NCBI GenBank assembly: GCA_964406005.1 | Contig: CAYOPZ010000002.1 | Location: 1 to 64,000, forward strand | Length of the DNA stretch: 64,000 bases | Reading direction: 5' to 3' | DNA from: CAYOPZ01 sp964406005 | Lineage (GTDB): Bacteria > Bacteroidota > Bacteroidia > Bacteroidales > SM23-62 | In this document: piece after piece, positions 42,891-50,790 of the stretch | How positions within the stretch are numbered: the first letter of the stretch is position 1 | Layout of the letters: the number at the start of each line of letters is the position of its first letter | Notes under the pieces: model-generated | Told to the model about the DNA's origin: nothing | Database searches by the model: none | Seen by the model: the letters and a program-made list of their open reading frames with translations, nothing else | Program-made: the position numbers and the translations under genes

Positions 42891-43319
42891 TTAATTCATG
42901 CTTTCCGAATAATCATTACGAACCACGAACTTTGTCGTGATCGGGAGTTTCTGCGACCCGAGCCTCAGCGCTTCCCGTGCCACCGTGAAAGGAACGCCTT
43001 CTATTTCCATGATGATCCTTCCCGGCGTAACGGGGACCACAAATCCTTCCGGAGCGCCTTTCCCCTTGCCCATCCTGACTTCTGCAGGTTTCTTGGTAAT
43101 CGGCTTATCAGGGAACACCCTGATCCAGAGCTGGCCTTCCCTTTTCATATGCCTTGTCACGGCCTGCCTGGTTGCTTCGATCTGGCGTCCGGTGAGCCAG
43201 GCCGATTGAAGCGCCTTGATTCCGAAAGAACCAAACGCCAGCTGATTTCCTCTCTGCGAATTTCCCTTCATGCGGCCTTTTTGCCTTCTTCTGTATTTGG
43301 TTTTCTTCGGTTGTAACAT
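42891..43319 (-). CDS. rplP: Ribosomal protein uL16
   Basis: Large-subunit protein near the A-site tRNA elbow. 142 residues: MLQPKKTKYRRRQKGRMKG, LTGRQIEATRQAVTRHMKR, WIRVFPDKPITKKPAEVRMG, KGAPEGFVVPVTPGRIIME. Normal length. Confidence 0.97.
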   Translation of the reverse strand: MLQPKKTKYRRRQKGRMKGNSQRGNQLAFGSFGIKALQSAWLTGRQIEATRQAVTRHMKREGQLWIRVFPDKPITKKPAEVRMGKGKGAPEGFVVPVTPGRIIMEIEGVPFTVAREALRLGSQKLPITTKFVVRNDYSESMN

Positions 43320-43340
43320 GCTGTCCTCTTATTTAAAGCG

Positions 43341-44042
43341 TTATTTTCTTCTTTTTTTATAACCACCGCCCTTCGGCCTTCCGCTTTTTACACCGATATT
43401 GGGAGAAAGATCCCTTTTCCCGAAAACCTCCCCGTTACAGATCCAGACCTTAATGCCTATGACACCCACTTTGGTATTCGCTTCACAGGTGGCATAATCG
43501 ATATCCGCCCTAAGTGTATGCAGGGGGATACGCCCTTCCTTGTATATTTCGGAACGCGCCATTTCTGCACCGCCCAGCCGCCCGGAAATCAGCACCTTGA
43601 TTCCCTCGGCGCCCATCCTCATCGTGGAAGCAATGGCCATTTTGATCGCCCTGCGGAAAGATATTTTCCCCTCCACCTGCCGTGCAATATTACTGGCTAC
43701 AATGGTGGCATCCAGTTCAGGTCTCTTAACTTCATATATATTGATCTGAACTTCCTTTTTTGTGATTTTCTTTAATTCCTCCTTCAGCTTGTCCACTTCC
43801 TGCCCTCCTTTTCCGATAATGATACCCGGCCTGGCAGTATTCACAGTAACGGTGATCAGCTTCAGCGTACGCTCGATGATGATCTTGGAAATGCTGGCTT
43901 TTGCAAGCCTGGCATTGAGGTATTCACGGATGCTGTTGTCTTCCACCAGTTTTGTTGAATAATCATTCCCTCCATACCAGTTTGAATCCCATCCCTTGAT
44001 GATTCCCAGGCGGTTTGATATAGGGTTGGCTTTCTGTCCCAT
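43341..44042 (-). CDS. rpsC: Ribosomal protein uS3
   Basis: mRNA entry-channel protein with helicase function. 233 residues: MGQKANPISNRLGIIKGWDS, KH domain with GIIIGKGGQEVDKLKEEL, and C-terminal GAEGIKVLISGRLGGAEMAR. Ends with a Lys/Arg-rich GGGYKKRRK. Starts 7 nt after rplV. Confidence 0.97.
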   Translation of the reverse strand: MGQKANPISNRLGIIKGWDSNWYGGNDYSTKLVEDNSIREYLNARLAKASISKIIIERTLKLITVTVNTARPGIIIGKGGQEVDKLKEELKKITKKEVQINIYEVKRPELDATIVASNIARQVEGKISFRRAIKMAIASTMRMGAEGIKVLISGRLGGAEMARSEIYKEGRIPLHTLRADIDYATCEANTKVGVIGIKVWICNGEVFGKRDLSPNIGVKSGRPKGGGYKKRRK

Positions 44043-44049
44043 GTATTGT

Positions 44050-44460
44050 TTATTCTTCGTTGGTTATATTGGCGTTATCCAGAACCACTGTGACGTGATT
44101 CGATCTTTTCCGGATCCGGTGCGCTCTGCCCTGAGGAGCCGGCCGCAATCTTTTCAGTATCCTGCCACTGTCCACAAAAATCTCCTTCACATATAAATGG
44201 CTGTCTTCAATCCTGACCCCTTCATTCTTGTTCTGCCAGTTTGATATGGCGGAAAGAATCAGCTTTTCCAAACTGTTCGAAGCCTCCTTCCTGTTGAATT
44301 TCAGAATATCCAGCGCCTTGTTCACCTCTTCGCCACGAATCAGGTCTGCAAGCAGCCTCATCTTCCTTGGTGAGGTCGGACAATTTTTCAGAACAGCAAA
44401 ATACTTTTTCTGTTTCTGTTCTTTTATTTGATTCGCTCTTTCTCTTTTTCTTACTCCCAT
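44050..44460 (-). CDS. rplV: Ribosomal protein uL22
   Basis: Large-subunit protein with a loop lining the exit tunnel. 136 residues: NCPTSPRKMRLLADLIRG, LDILKFNRKEASNSLEKLI, and the tunnel-loop region GRILKRLRPAPQGRAHRIRKR. The 57-nt gap to rpsS upstream is one of the longest in the cluster but shows no promoter box. Confidence 0.97.
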   Translation of the reverse strand: MGVRKRERANQIKEQKQKKYFAVLKNCPTSPRKMRLLADLIRGEEVNKALDILKFNRKEASNSLEKLILSAISNWQNKNEGVRIEDSHLYVKEIFVDSGRILKRLRPAPQGRAHRIRKRSNHVTVVLDNANITNEE

Positions 44461-44517
44461 TTACGAGTCATTATTTCGTGTTAACATTCGCCAGGCCTTC
44501 CACAGGCGGGAACAACG

Positions 44518-44784
44518 CTATCGTGCCTTCCCTCCATGCCCCCGGAATATCCTGGTGGGCGCAAATTCCCCGAGTTTATGCCCGACCATGTTTTCAGTGA
44601 TATATACAGGGATGAACTTATTGCCGTTGTGTACGGCTACGGTATGTCCCACAAAATCGGGAGAGATCACAGATCTTCTGGACCAGGTCTTGACGACCGA
44701 TTTCTTGCCCGAATCATTCATCTCCGTAATTCTTTTTTCCAGTTTAAAATCAATAAATGGACCTTTTTTCAGTGAACGGCTCAT
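44518..44784 (-). CDS. rpsS: Ribosomal protein uS19
   Basis: Head protein bridging to the large subunit. 88 residues: MSRSLKKGPFIDFKLEKRI, TWSRRSVISPDFVGHTVAVHN, ENMVGHKLGEFAPTRIFRGH. Lies 16 nt after rplB. Confidence 0.97.
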   Translation of the reverse strand: MSRSLKKGPFIDFKLEKRITEMNDSGKKSVVKTWSRRSVISPDFVGHTVAVHNGNKFIPVYITENMVGHKLGEFAPTRIFRGHGGKAR

Positions 44785-44800
44785 CCTCAGTCAGATTTAA

Positions 44801-45628
44801 TTATTTCCTTTTCCTTGTCTCCACAATATATTTGTTCGAAAGCTTCTTTTTAGACCGGGTCTTGTACCCTTTGGCCAGTATTCCCGTCCGTGATCTCGGA
44901 TGACCACCTGAAGCGCGTCCTTCTCCTCCACCCATTGGATGGTCTACGGGATTCATTGCCACTCCCCGGACCCTGGGTCTGTGTCCCAGCCAGCGGTTTC
45001 TTCCGGCTTTCCCTGATTTTTCCAGATCATGATCGGGATTGGATACGGTACCGACCGTGGCCCTGCAGCCTGTCAGGAGCATCCTTGACTCACCGGAAGG
45101 AAGTTTGATGATGGCATATTTCCCATCCCTGGAGGTCAGCTGGGCATAGGAACCGGCGCTTCGGGCCAGCACGGCACCCTGACCCGGCTTCATTTCAATA
45201 TTATGAACGATGGTGCCGAGCGGCATATCTGCCAGCATTAAAGCGTTCCCGACGTCCGGTGAAGCCCCTTTGCCGGACATGATTTTTTGCCCGACTTTCA
45301 AACCCTGTGGTGCTATGATGTACCTCTTTTCCCCGTCTTCATAGACCACCAGCGCAATCCAGGCGGAACGGTTGGGGTCATACTCCAGCGTTTTTACCAC
45401 CGCGGACACACCGTCTTTATTCCGGTAAAAATCAACCTCCCTGTATCTTTTCTTATGACCTCCACCCCTGTACCTGAGGGTCATTTTACCTGCATTGTTG
45501 CGACCTCCTGTTTTTTTCTGAGGCTTCACCAGTGATTTTTCAGGAGTACCTCTTGTGATCTCCTCAAATGTACTGATCAGCTTCTGTCTCTGCCCCGGAG
45601 TAACAGGTTTGAATTTTCGTACTGCCAT
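44801..45628 (-). CDS. rplB: Ribosomal protein uL2
   Basis: Large-subunit protein next to the peptidyl transferase centre. 275 residues: MAVRKFKPVTPGQRQKLIS, GGRNNAGKMTLRYRGGGHK, and the C-terminal signature RGVAMNPVDHPMGGGEGRA with the conserved His of this loop. Confidence 0.98.
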   Translation of the reverse strand: MAVRKFKPVTPGQRQKLISTFEEITRGTPEKSLVKPQKKTGGRNNAGKMTLRYRGGGHKKRYREVDFYRNKDGVSAVVKTLEYDPNRSAWIALVVYEDGEKRYIIAPQGLKVGQKIMSGKGASPDVGNALMLADMPLGTIVHNIEMKPGQGAVLARSAGSYAQLTSRDGKYAIIKLPSGESRMLLTGCRATVGTVSNPDHDLEKSGKAGRNRWLGHRPRVRGVAMNPVDHPMGGGEGRASGGHPRSRTGILAKGYKTRSKKKLSNKYIVETRKRK

Positions 45629-45634
45629 TTTCCG

Positions 45635-45925
45635 TCAAATATTGCTGTAGAAATCGATGGTCTCGCCTTCAGCCAGCGTAACGATCGCTTTCTTGTATGT
45701 ATTTGTTTTTCCCGTGACGATGCCTGACTTCGTATAACGGGATTTGATCTTTCCTCCGTAATTCATAGTATTTACAGAGGTCACGCTTACCCCGTACATT
45801 TTTTCAACAGCCTGCCTGATCTGGATCTTATTCGCATTCTTATGGACAAGGAATCCATACCTGTTCATGTCTTCTCCAAGGCCGGTCATTTTTTCCGTGA
45901 CAATGGGTTTTAACAATATGTCCAT
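45635..45925 (-). CDS. rplW: Ribosomal protein uL23
   Basis: Tunnel-exit protein, dock for trigger factor and SRP. 96 residues: ILLKPIVTEKMTGLGED, ANKIQIRQAVEKMYGVSV, VNTMNYGGKIKSRYTKSG. Length and motifs are standard. Confidence 0.96.
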   Translation of the reverse strand: MDILLKPIVTEKMTGLGEDMNRYGFLVHKNANKIQIRQAVEKMYGVSVTSVNTMNYGGKIKSRYTKSGIVTGKTNTYKKAIVTLAEGETIDFYSNI

Positions 45926-45936
45926 ATCAATTCATT

Positions 45937-46563
45937 TTACTGTCCACTCTTCTGCAGAAGGTTTATGGAACTCTCAACAAAGACCACAACCGAAGCATTC
46001 ATGATATCATATGTGTTCAGCTCGGTAACTGAAACGACTTTTGCGTTATCCAGATTTCGTGACGACAGCCATATGTTCTTATCGGGTTCGGGCAACACCA
46101 GTAATGATTTCCTGTTGTCTATGTCCAGGTTTTTACGGATATCGTTCAATTCCCTGGTCCTGGCGGAATCCATGGAGAAATCCTCAAGGATCATGATACC
46201 CTTGTCCCGTGCCTTATAACTCAGGGCCGATTTCCTGGCAATCTGCTTCACCTTCCTGTTCAGTTTGAAACCGTGGCTTCTGGGCCTGGGACCGAAAGTC
46301 CTTCCACCTCCCCTGAAAATGGGATTTTTTATATCCCCGGCACGGGCCGTACCCGTACCCTTCTGTCTCTTGATCTTACGGGTACTTCCGGTGACCTCGG
46401 AGCGTTCCCTGGTTTTACTTGTGCCCTGCCGGCTGTTGGCCAGAAATTGTTTCACATCCAGGTATATGGCATGATCATTCGGTTCCATACCGAAAATATC
46501 CTTATCCAGATCCACCTTTTTCCCGGTGTCATCTCCGGCTGTATTTAAAACAGGTAACTTCAT
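45937..46563 (-). CDS. rplD: Ribosomal protein uL4
   Basis: Tunnel-lining protein; in E. coli it also represses the S10 operon, though no matching leader is seen here. 208 residues: VKQFLANSRQGTSKTRERSE, the loop RQKGTGTARAGDIKNPIFRGG, and GPRPRSHGFKLNRKVKQIARK. Its ATG overlaps the rplC stop by 1 nt (TAATG). Confidence 0.97.
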   Translation of the reverse strand: MKLPVLNTAGDDTGKKVDLDKDIFGMEPNDHAIYLDVKQFLANSRQGTSKTRERSEVTGSTRKIKRQKGTGTARAGDIKNPIFRGGGRTFGPRPRSHGFKLNRKVKQIARKSALSYKARDKGIMILEDFSMDSARTRELNDIRKNLDIDNRKSLLVLPEPDKNIWLSSRNLDNAKVVSVTELNTYDIMNASVVVFVESSINLLQKSGQ

Positions 46564-47180
46564 TATTTCTCAATGACTAAATACGATCCGTTGGCTCCCG
46601 GTACAGATCCTTTAAGCAGCAGCAGGTTTTCGTCAGGAATAATTTTTACCACGCGCAGGTTGAGGATCTTGACATTTTCACCACCTGTTCTGCCGCCCAT
46701 TTTCATGCCTTTGAAAACGCGGGAAGGATGAGACGAAGCGCCCAGGGATCCGGGTGCCCTGTTCCGGTTATGCTGGCCGTGAGTTGCATCATTTACACCT
46801 GCAAACGCATGCCTCTTGACAACCCCCTGGAATCCCTTCCCCTTCGAGATGCCTGAAACATCCAGCCATGTATCGTCATGAAAATAGTCGACTGTGATGA
46901 TATCGCCAGGTTTCCAGTCCTTTACAAATCCTTTCAGCTCAATGGTCTTTTTCTTGGGCGTGGTCTTTGCTTTCTTGAAATGCCCTGCCATGGCGCGGTT
47001 TGTATGCTTCACTTTCCTCTCGCCATAGGAAAGCTGCACAGCATTATATCCGTCTGTCTCCCTGGTCTTTATCTGGGTAACCACATTGGGGCCCACTTCG
47101 ATCACAGTACACGGTATATTTTTCCCCTGCTCATCGAAAACGGAGATCATGCCTACCTTCTTACCTATTAATCCTGGCAT
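46563..47180 (-). CDS. rplC: Ribosomal protein uL3
   Basis: Early-assembling large-subunit protein with a loop near the peptidyl transferase centre. 205 residues: MPGLIGKKVGMISVFDEQG, VSGISKGKGFQGVVKRHAF, HGQHNRNRAPGSLGASSHP, and MKMGGRTGGENVKILNLRV. Follows rpsJ by 19 nt. Confidence 0.97.
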   Translation of the reverse strand: MPGLIGKKVGMISVFDEQGKNIPCTVIEVGPNVVTQIKTRETDGYNAVQLSYGERKVKHTNRAMAGHFKKAKTTPKKKTIELKGFVKDWKPGDIITVDYFHDDTWLDVSGISKGKGFQGVVKRHAFAGVNDATHGQHNRNRAPGSLGASSHPSRVFKGMKMGGRTGGENVKILNLRVVKIIPDENLLLLKGSVPGANGSYLVIEK

Positions 47181-47199
47181 CTTACGGGTGTAATTTATA

Positions 47200-47505
47200 T
47201 TATACCTTTATTTCTACCTCCACACCGCTGGGGAGTTCCAGTTTCATCAACGCATCTATGGTTTTCGGGGTGGAACTGTAAATATCCAGCAATCTCTTAT
47301 AGGAGCTTAATTCGTACTGGTCCCTTGCCTTCTTGTTCACAAATGTCGACCGCAATACGGTAAATACCCGTTTATGCGTGGGAAGCGGAATGGGTCCGCT
47401 GACTACCGCACCGGTTGATTTCACCGTCTTTACGATCTTTTCGGCTGACTTGTCAACCAGGCTGTGATCGTACGACTTAAGTTTAATTCTGATCTTCTGG
47501 CTCAT
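47200..47505 (-). CDS. rpsJ: Ribosomal protein uS10
   Basis: Small-subunit protein that also serves in antitermination with NusB. 101 residues: IRIKLKSYDHSLVDKSAEKI, GPIPLPTHKRVFTVLRS, and a typical C-terminus. It directly follows fusA (24 nt); the tuf gene that lies here in many bacteria is absent. Confidence 0.97.
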   Translation of the reverse strand: MSQKIRIKLKSYDHSLVDKSAEKIVKTVKSTGAVVSGPIPLPTHKRVFTVLRSTFVNKKARDQYELSSYKRLLDIYSSTPKTIDALMKLELPSGVEVEIKV

Positions 47506-47529
47506 CCAAACAATGAATTAACATAATGT

Positions 47530-49638
47530 TTAAACAAACAATTTCCTGCCCTGCATCTTCTCAAGCAACTGATTTGATATCTCAGGCGGCACCTCCTCGT
47601 AATGTGAGAACTCCATGGTTGAAGTTGCCCTTCCCGAAGTCAGCGTCCGCAATACGGTTACGTAACCGAACTTTTCAGCCAGCGGCACTTTTGCCTTGAT
47701 GACACGTGCGCCTGCCCTGCTTTCCATCCCTTCCACCTGCCCCCTGCGCCGGTTGAAATCAGAAATGATATCTCCCATGTATTCTTCAGGGGTAACCACC
47801 TCGGCTGACATGATGGGTTCCATCAGCACGACTGCAGCCTTTCTGACCGCATTCCTGAATCCTGTCTTTGCGGCCATTTCAAATGCAAGCTGGTCCGAGT
47901 CAACAGGATGGAACGAACCGTCCTGCAAGGTCACCTTCAGTGATTCCAGCGGAAAAGATGCCAGGGGACCGTTCTGCATGGCCTCCCGGAATCCCTTTTC
48001 AACCGAAGGTATGTATTCCTTCGGAACATTCCCTCCTTTTACCTCGTTCACGAACTGAAGCCCGGAAACACCGTCATCGGCAGGCTCGATGGTGAAAATG
48101 ATATCTGCAAATTTTCCCCTTCCGCCTGTCTGCTTTTTAAAAACCTCGCGGTGTTCGACCGCCACCGTGATCGCTTCCTTGTAATTTACCTGGGGTACGC
48201 CCTGGTTGATTTCCACCTTGAACTCCCTTTTCAACCGGTCAATCAGGATCTCGAGGTGCAGTTCCCCCATCCCGTTGATGATGGTCTGACCGGTATCGGG
48301 GTTCAACTCCACACGAAAGGTCGGGTCTTCCTCGGTCAGTTTCCCGAGGGCTATTCCCAGCTTGTCAATATCATCCTGTGTTTTCGGTTCCACCGCAATG
48401 CTGATCACGGGATCCGGAAAAATCATGGTCTCAAGTGCTATGGGCTTTTTAGGATCACAGAGCGTATCGCCTGTCTTAATGTCTTTGAAACCCACTACTG
48501 CGCAGATGTCCCCTGCTTCTATCTTCTGCTTTGGGTTCTGCTTATTGGCATGCATCTGATACAACCTCGTGATCCTCTCTTTTTTATTGGTCCTGGAATT
48601 CAACACCTGGTCATTTGCACTTAATACCCCGGAATAAACCCTCAGATAGGCCAGCCGCCCTACGAACGGGTCTGTGGCAATCTTGAACGCCAATGTGGTC
48701 AGCGGTTCTTCCGGGTCAGCTTCCCGGTCTTCCTCCTTCTTTGTATACGGGTTGTATCCGGTGACCGCCCCCACGTCAAGCGGGCTGGGAAGCAAAGCCA
48801 CTATGGTATCGAGCAACCTCTGTATCCCTTTGTTCCTGAATGCGGCACCACATAATACAGGAACGATCTTAAGATCTATCACCGCTTTTCGTGTAACTTC
48901 CATAAACTCCTCAACCGTTATGGATTCCCTGTCCTCAAAGAACCTTTCCAGAAGATCGTCATCCTGTTCGCAAACCGCCTCGACAAGTTTTTCCCTCCAC
49001 TCTTCCGTCATTTCGACGAGATCTTCCGGAATATCCGTATATTCATATTTCATGCCCAGCGTCTCATCTTCCACCCATACAATGGCCCGCCGTTCTATCA
49101 GGTCGATCACGCCTTTGAAACCGTCTTCGGCCCCGATCGGGATCTGCATGGGCACCGGTTTGGCACCGAGCTTCTCCCTGATCTCGGTAACGACACGAAA
49201 AAAATCCGCCCCGACGCGGTCCATTTTATTGACAAACGCAATCCTGGGTACCCTGTATTTGTCTGCCTGCCTCCACACGGTTTCCGACTGCGGCTCCACC
49301 CCTCCCACGGCACAAAAGACGGCAATCGTACCGTCAAGTACCCTCAGTGACCTCTCTACTTCAACGGTAAAGTCAACATGTCCCGGCGTATCTATAATGT
49401 TGATCTTGTACTCCTGATCTTTGTATTTCCAGAAAGAAGTTGTAGCTGCAGAGGTAATGGTTATGCCCCGCTCCTTCTCCTGTATCATCCAATCCATTGT
49501 TGCCGCCCCGTCATGCACCTCTCCCATACGATGGGTAAGACCCGTGTAGAACAGGATCCGTTCTGTCGTAGTGGTCTTCCCGGCATCTATATGAGCCATA
49601 ATGCCGATATTCCTCGTATATTTCAGGTCGTTGTTCAT
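47530..49638 (-). CDS. fusA: Elongation factor G (canonical)
   Basis: GTPase that drives tRNA-mRNA translocation and, with RRF, ribosome recycling. 702 residues. G1 AHIDAGKTTTTERI, switch I with EKERGITITSAATT, G3 DTPGHVDF with catalytic His87, G4 VNKMDR. Domains II to V follow in normal order, with NYKEAITV and GRGQVEGMESRAGARVIKAKVPL cut here at its core. It sits in the str operon after rpsG. A second, divergent EF-G paralogue (50791) lacks the catalytic His. Confidence 0.98.
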   Translation of the reverse strand: MNNDLKYTRNIGIMAHIDAGKTTTTERILFYTGLTHRMGEVHDGAATMDWMIQEKERGITITSAATTSFWKYKDQEYKINIIDTPGHVDFTVEVERSLRVLDGTIAVFCAVGGVEPQSETVWRQADKYRVPRIAFVNKMDRVGADFFRVVTEIREKLGAKPVPMQIPIGAEDGFKGVIDLIERRAIVWVEDETLGMKYEYTDIPEDLVEMTEEWREKLVEAVCEQDDDLLERFFEDRESITVEEFMEVTRKAVIDLKIVPVLCGAAFRNKGIQRLLDTIVALLPSPLDVGAVTGYNPYTKKEEDREADPEEPLTTLAFKIATDPFVGRLAYLRVYSGVLSANDQVLNSRTNKKERITRLYQMHANKQNPKQKIEAGDICAVVGFKDIKTGDTLCDPKKPIALETMIFPDPVISIAVEPKTQDDIDKLGIALGKLTEEDPTFRVELNPDTGQTIINGMGELHLEILIDRLKREFKVEINQGVPQVNYKEAITVAVEHREVFKKQTGGRGKFADIIFTIEPADDGVSGLQFVNEVKGGNVPKEYIPSVEKGFREAMQNGPLASFPLESLKVTLQDGSFHPVDSDQLAFEMAAKTGFRNAVRKAAVVLMEPIMSAEVVTPEEYMGDIISDFNRRRGQVEGMESRAGARVIKAKVPLAEKFGYVTVLRTLTSGRATSTMEFSHYEEVPPEISNQLLEKMQGRKLFV

Positions 49639-49671
49639 GACTTGGATGCAACCTTCTCAATCCTCGGTGTT

Positions 49672-50148
49672 TTATATTCTGAAATGTGCAAATGCCTTAT
49701 TTGCTTCAGCCATCCTGTGCATATCTTCCTTCCTTTTGAAGGCTCCGCCTTCCTGGTTGTAAGCGGCAACGATCTCTGCTGCCAGTTTCTCGCTCATAGA
49801 CCTGCCCGACCGCTGCCTTGCAAAATGGATCATGTTCTTCATGCTGAGCGCAACTTTTCTTTCCTGGCGAACCTCGATGGGCACCTGGAATGTGGCACCT
49901 CCCACCCTGCGGCTTTTTACCTCCACCTGCGGGGTGATGTTACTCAGCGCCTGCTTCCATATATCAAGGGGCGACTTGTCATCATCCTTTACCTTTTCCC
50001 CGACAATGTCCATGGCCCCGTAAAAGATCCTGAAGGCCAGGCTTTTTTTCCCACGCAACATCAGATTGTTCACAAACTGGGTGACCAGACTGTCGTTGAA
50101 TCTCGGGTCAGGCAGCAAAATCCGCTTTTTTGGTCTTCCCTTTCTCAT
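49672..50148 (-). CDS. rpsG: Ribosomal protein uS7
   Basis: Nucleates the small-subunit head and contacts E-site tRNA. 158 residues: MRKGRPKKRILLPDPRFND, VTQFVNNLMLRGKKSLAFRI, VEVKSRRVGGATFQVPIEV, REEDMHRMAEANKAFAHFR-like tail. Lies 23 nt after rpsL. Confidence 0.97.
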   Translation of the reverse strand: MRKGRPKKRILLPDPRFNDSLVTQFVNNLMLRGKKSLAFRIFYGAMDIVGEKVKDDDKSPLDIWKQALSNITPQVEVKSRRVGGATFQVPIEVRQERKVALSMKNMIHFARQRSGRSMSEKLAAEIVAAYNQEGGAFKRKEDMHRMAEANKAFAHFRI

Positions 50149-50171
50149 ATATTGAAATCCATGTATCCTTT

Positions 50172-50546
50172 TTATTTCCTCGGCTTTTTCGCACCATATT
50201 TTGAACGCCGCTGCGTACGGTCTTCCACTCCTGATGTATCCAGGGCACCACGGATCAGGTGGTACCTGACACCCGGCAGGTCTTTCACCCTTCCGCCGCG
50301 TATAAGAACAATGGAGTGTTCCTGAAGATTATGCCCCTCTCCGGGTATGTACGCGTTCACCTCCTTCTGATTGGTCAACCTGACCCTGGCCACTTTTCTC
50401 ATCGCAGAATTGGGCTTCTTTGGTGTGGTTGTATAAACACGCACGCAGACACCTCTTCTCTGGGGGCAAGAATCCAGTGCAGGAGCCTTGCTTTTTTCAA
50501 TATTTTTCTGCCTTCCTTTTCTGACTAACTGCTGTATTGTAGGCAC
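50172..50546 (-). CDS. rpsL: Ribosomal protein uS12
   Basis: Decoding-centre protein, target of streptomycin resistance mutations. 124 residues: MPTIQQLVRKGRQKNIEKS, CPQRRGVCVRVYTTTPKKP, NSAMRKVARVRLTN, and PGVRYHLIRGALDTSGVE. It keeps Lys in TTPKKPNS, the wild-type streptomycin-sensitive state. The start codon is GTG at 50546. It is the first gene of the 34-gene cluster and has a strong promoter 27 nt upstream. Confidence 0.97.
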   Translation of the reverse strand: MPTIQQLVRKGRQKNIEKSKAPALDSCPQRRGVCVRVYTTTPKKPNSAMRKVARVRLTNQKEVNAYIPGEGHNLQEHSIVLIRGGRVKDLPGVRYHLIRGALDTSGVEDRTQRRSKYGAKKPRK

Positions 50547-50572
50547 AATAAATACTTTAGTAAATCGGTTCG

Positions 50573-50601
50573 CAAAGGTATCCTTTTTTTTTTAAAAACA
50601 A
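50573..50601 (-). promoter_or_regulatory. Promoter of the str-S10-spc-alpha cluster
   Basis: Minus strand TTG (50599-50601), 18-nt A/T-tract spacer, TACCTTTG (50573-50580), a full TAnnTTTG match. Transcription would start near 50568, leaving a ~22-nt leader before rpsL. The spacer is T5A10, which may bend the DNA. No other consensus promoter was seen inside the cluster. Confidence 0.7.
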
Positions 50602-50717
50602 CAAAAAAATATATGAATTTCCATGGATTTCGTCTTTACATTGATTTTACTGGTATTACAGATGATTTTACAGGGTTTTTTTCAGCCTTTCAGGAGGCAT
50701 TTTCAGGGGTCAAAACG

Positions 50718-50735
50718 GACCCGGATTACCGGGTC
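50718..50735. promoter_or_regulatory. Palindrome upstream of the fusA2 promoter
   Basis: Perfect 7-bp inverted repeat GACCCGG-ATTA-CCGGGTC, GC-rich within an AT-rich gap, 18 nt upstream of the fusA2 -33 element. Placement suits an activator or repressor site. It could also be the remnant of a terminator hairpin, though no gene ends here. Confidence 0.45.
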
Positions 50736-50753
50736 TTAAATATGCCGGTCAGC

Positions 50754-50783
50754 TTGGTACTTTTTAAAAAAATATTACTTTTG
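50754..50783 (+). promoter_or_regulatory. Promoter of fusA2
   Basis: TTG at 50754-50756, 19-nt spacer, TACTTTTG at 50776-50783, an ideal Bacteroidota promoter. The predicted start of transcription (about 5 nt on) falls within 3 nt of the ATG at 50791, so the mRNA may be leaderless or nearly so. Confidence 0.7.
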
Positions 50784-50790
50784 CAAATCC

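Noticed and set aside
47506..47529. Search for tuf between fusA and rpsJ
   Set aside because: Only 24 nt separate the two genes, so tuf must be elsewhere in the genome.
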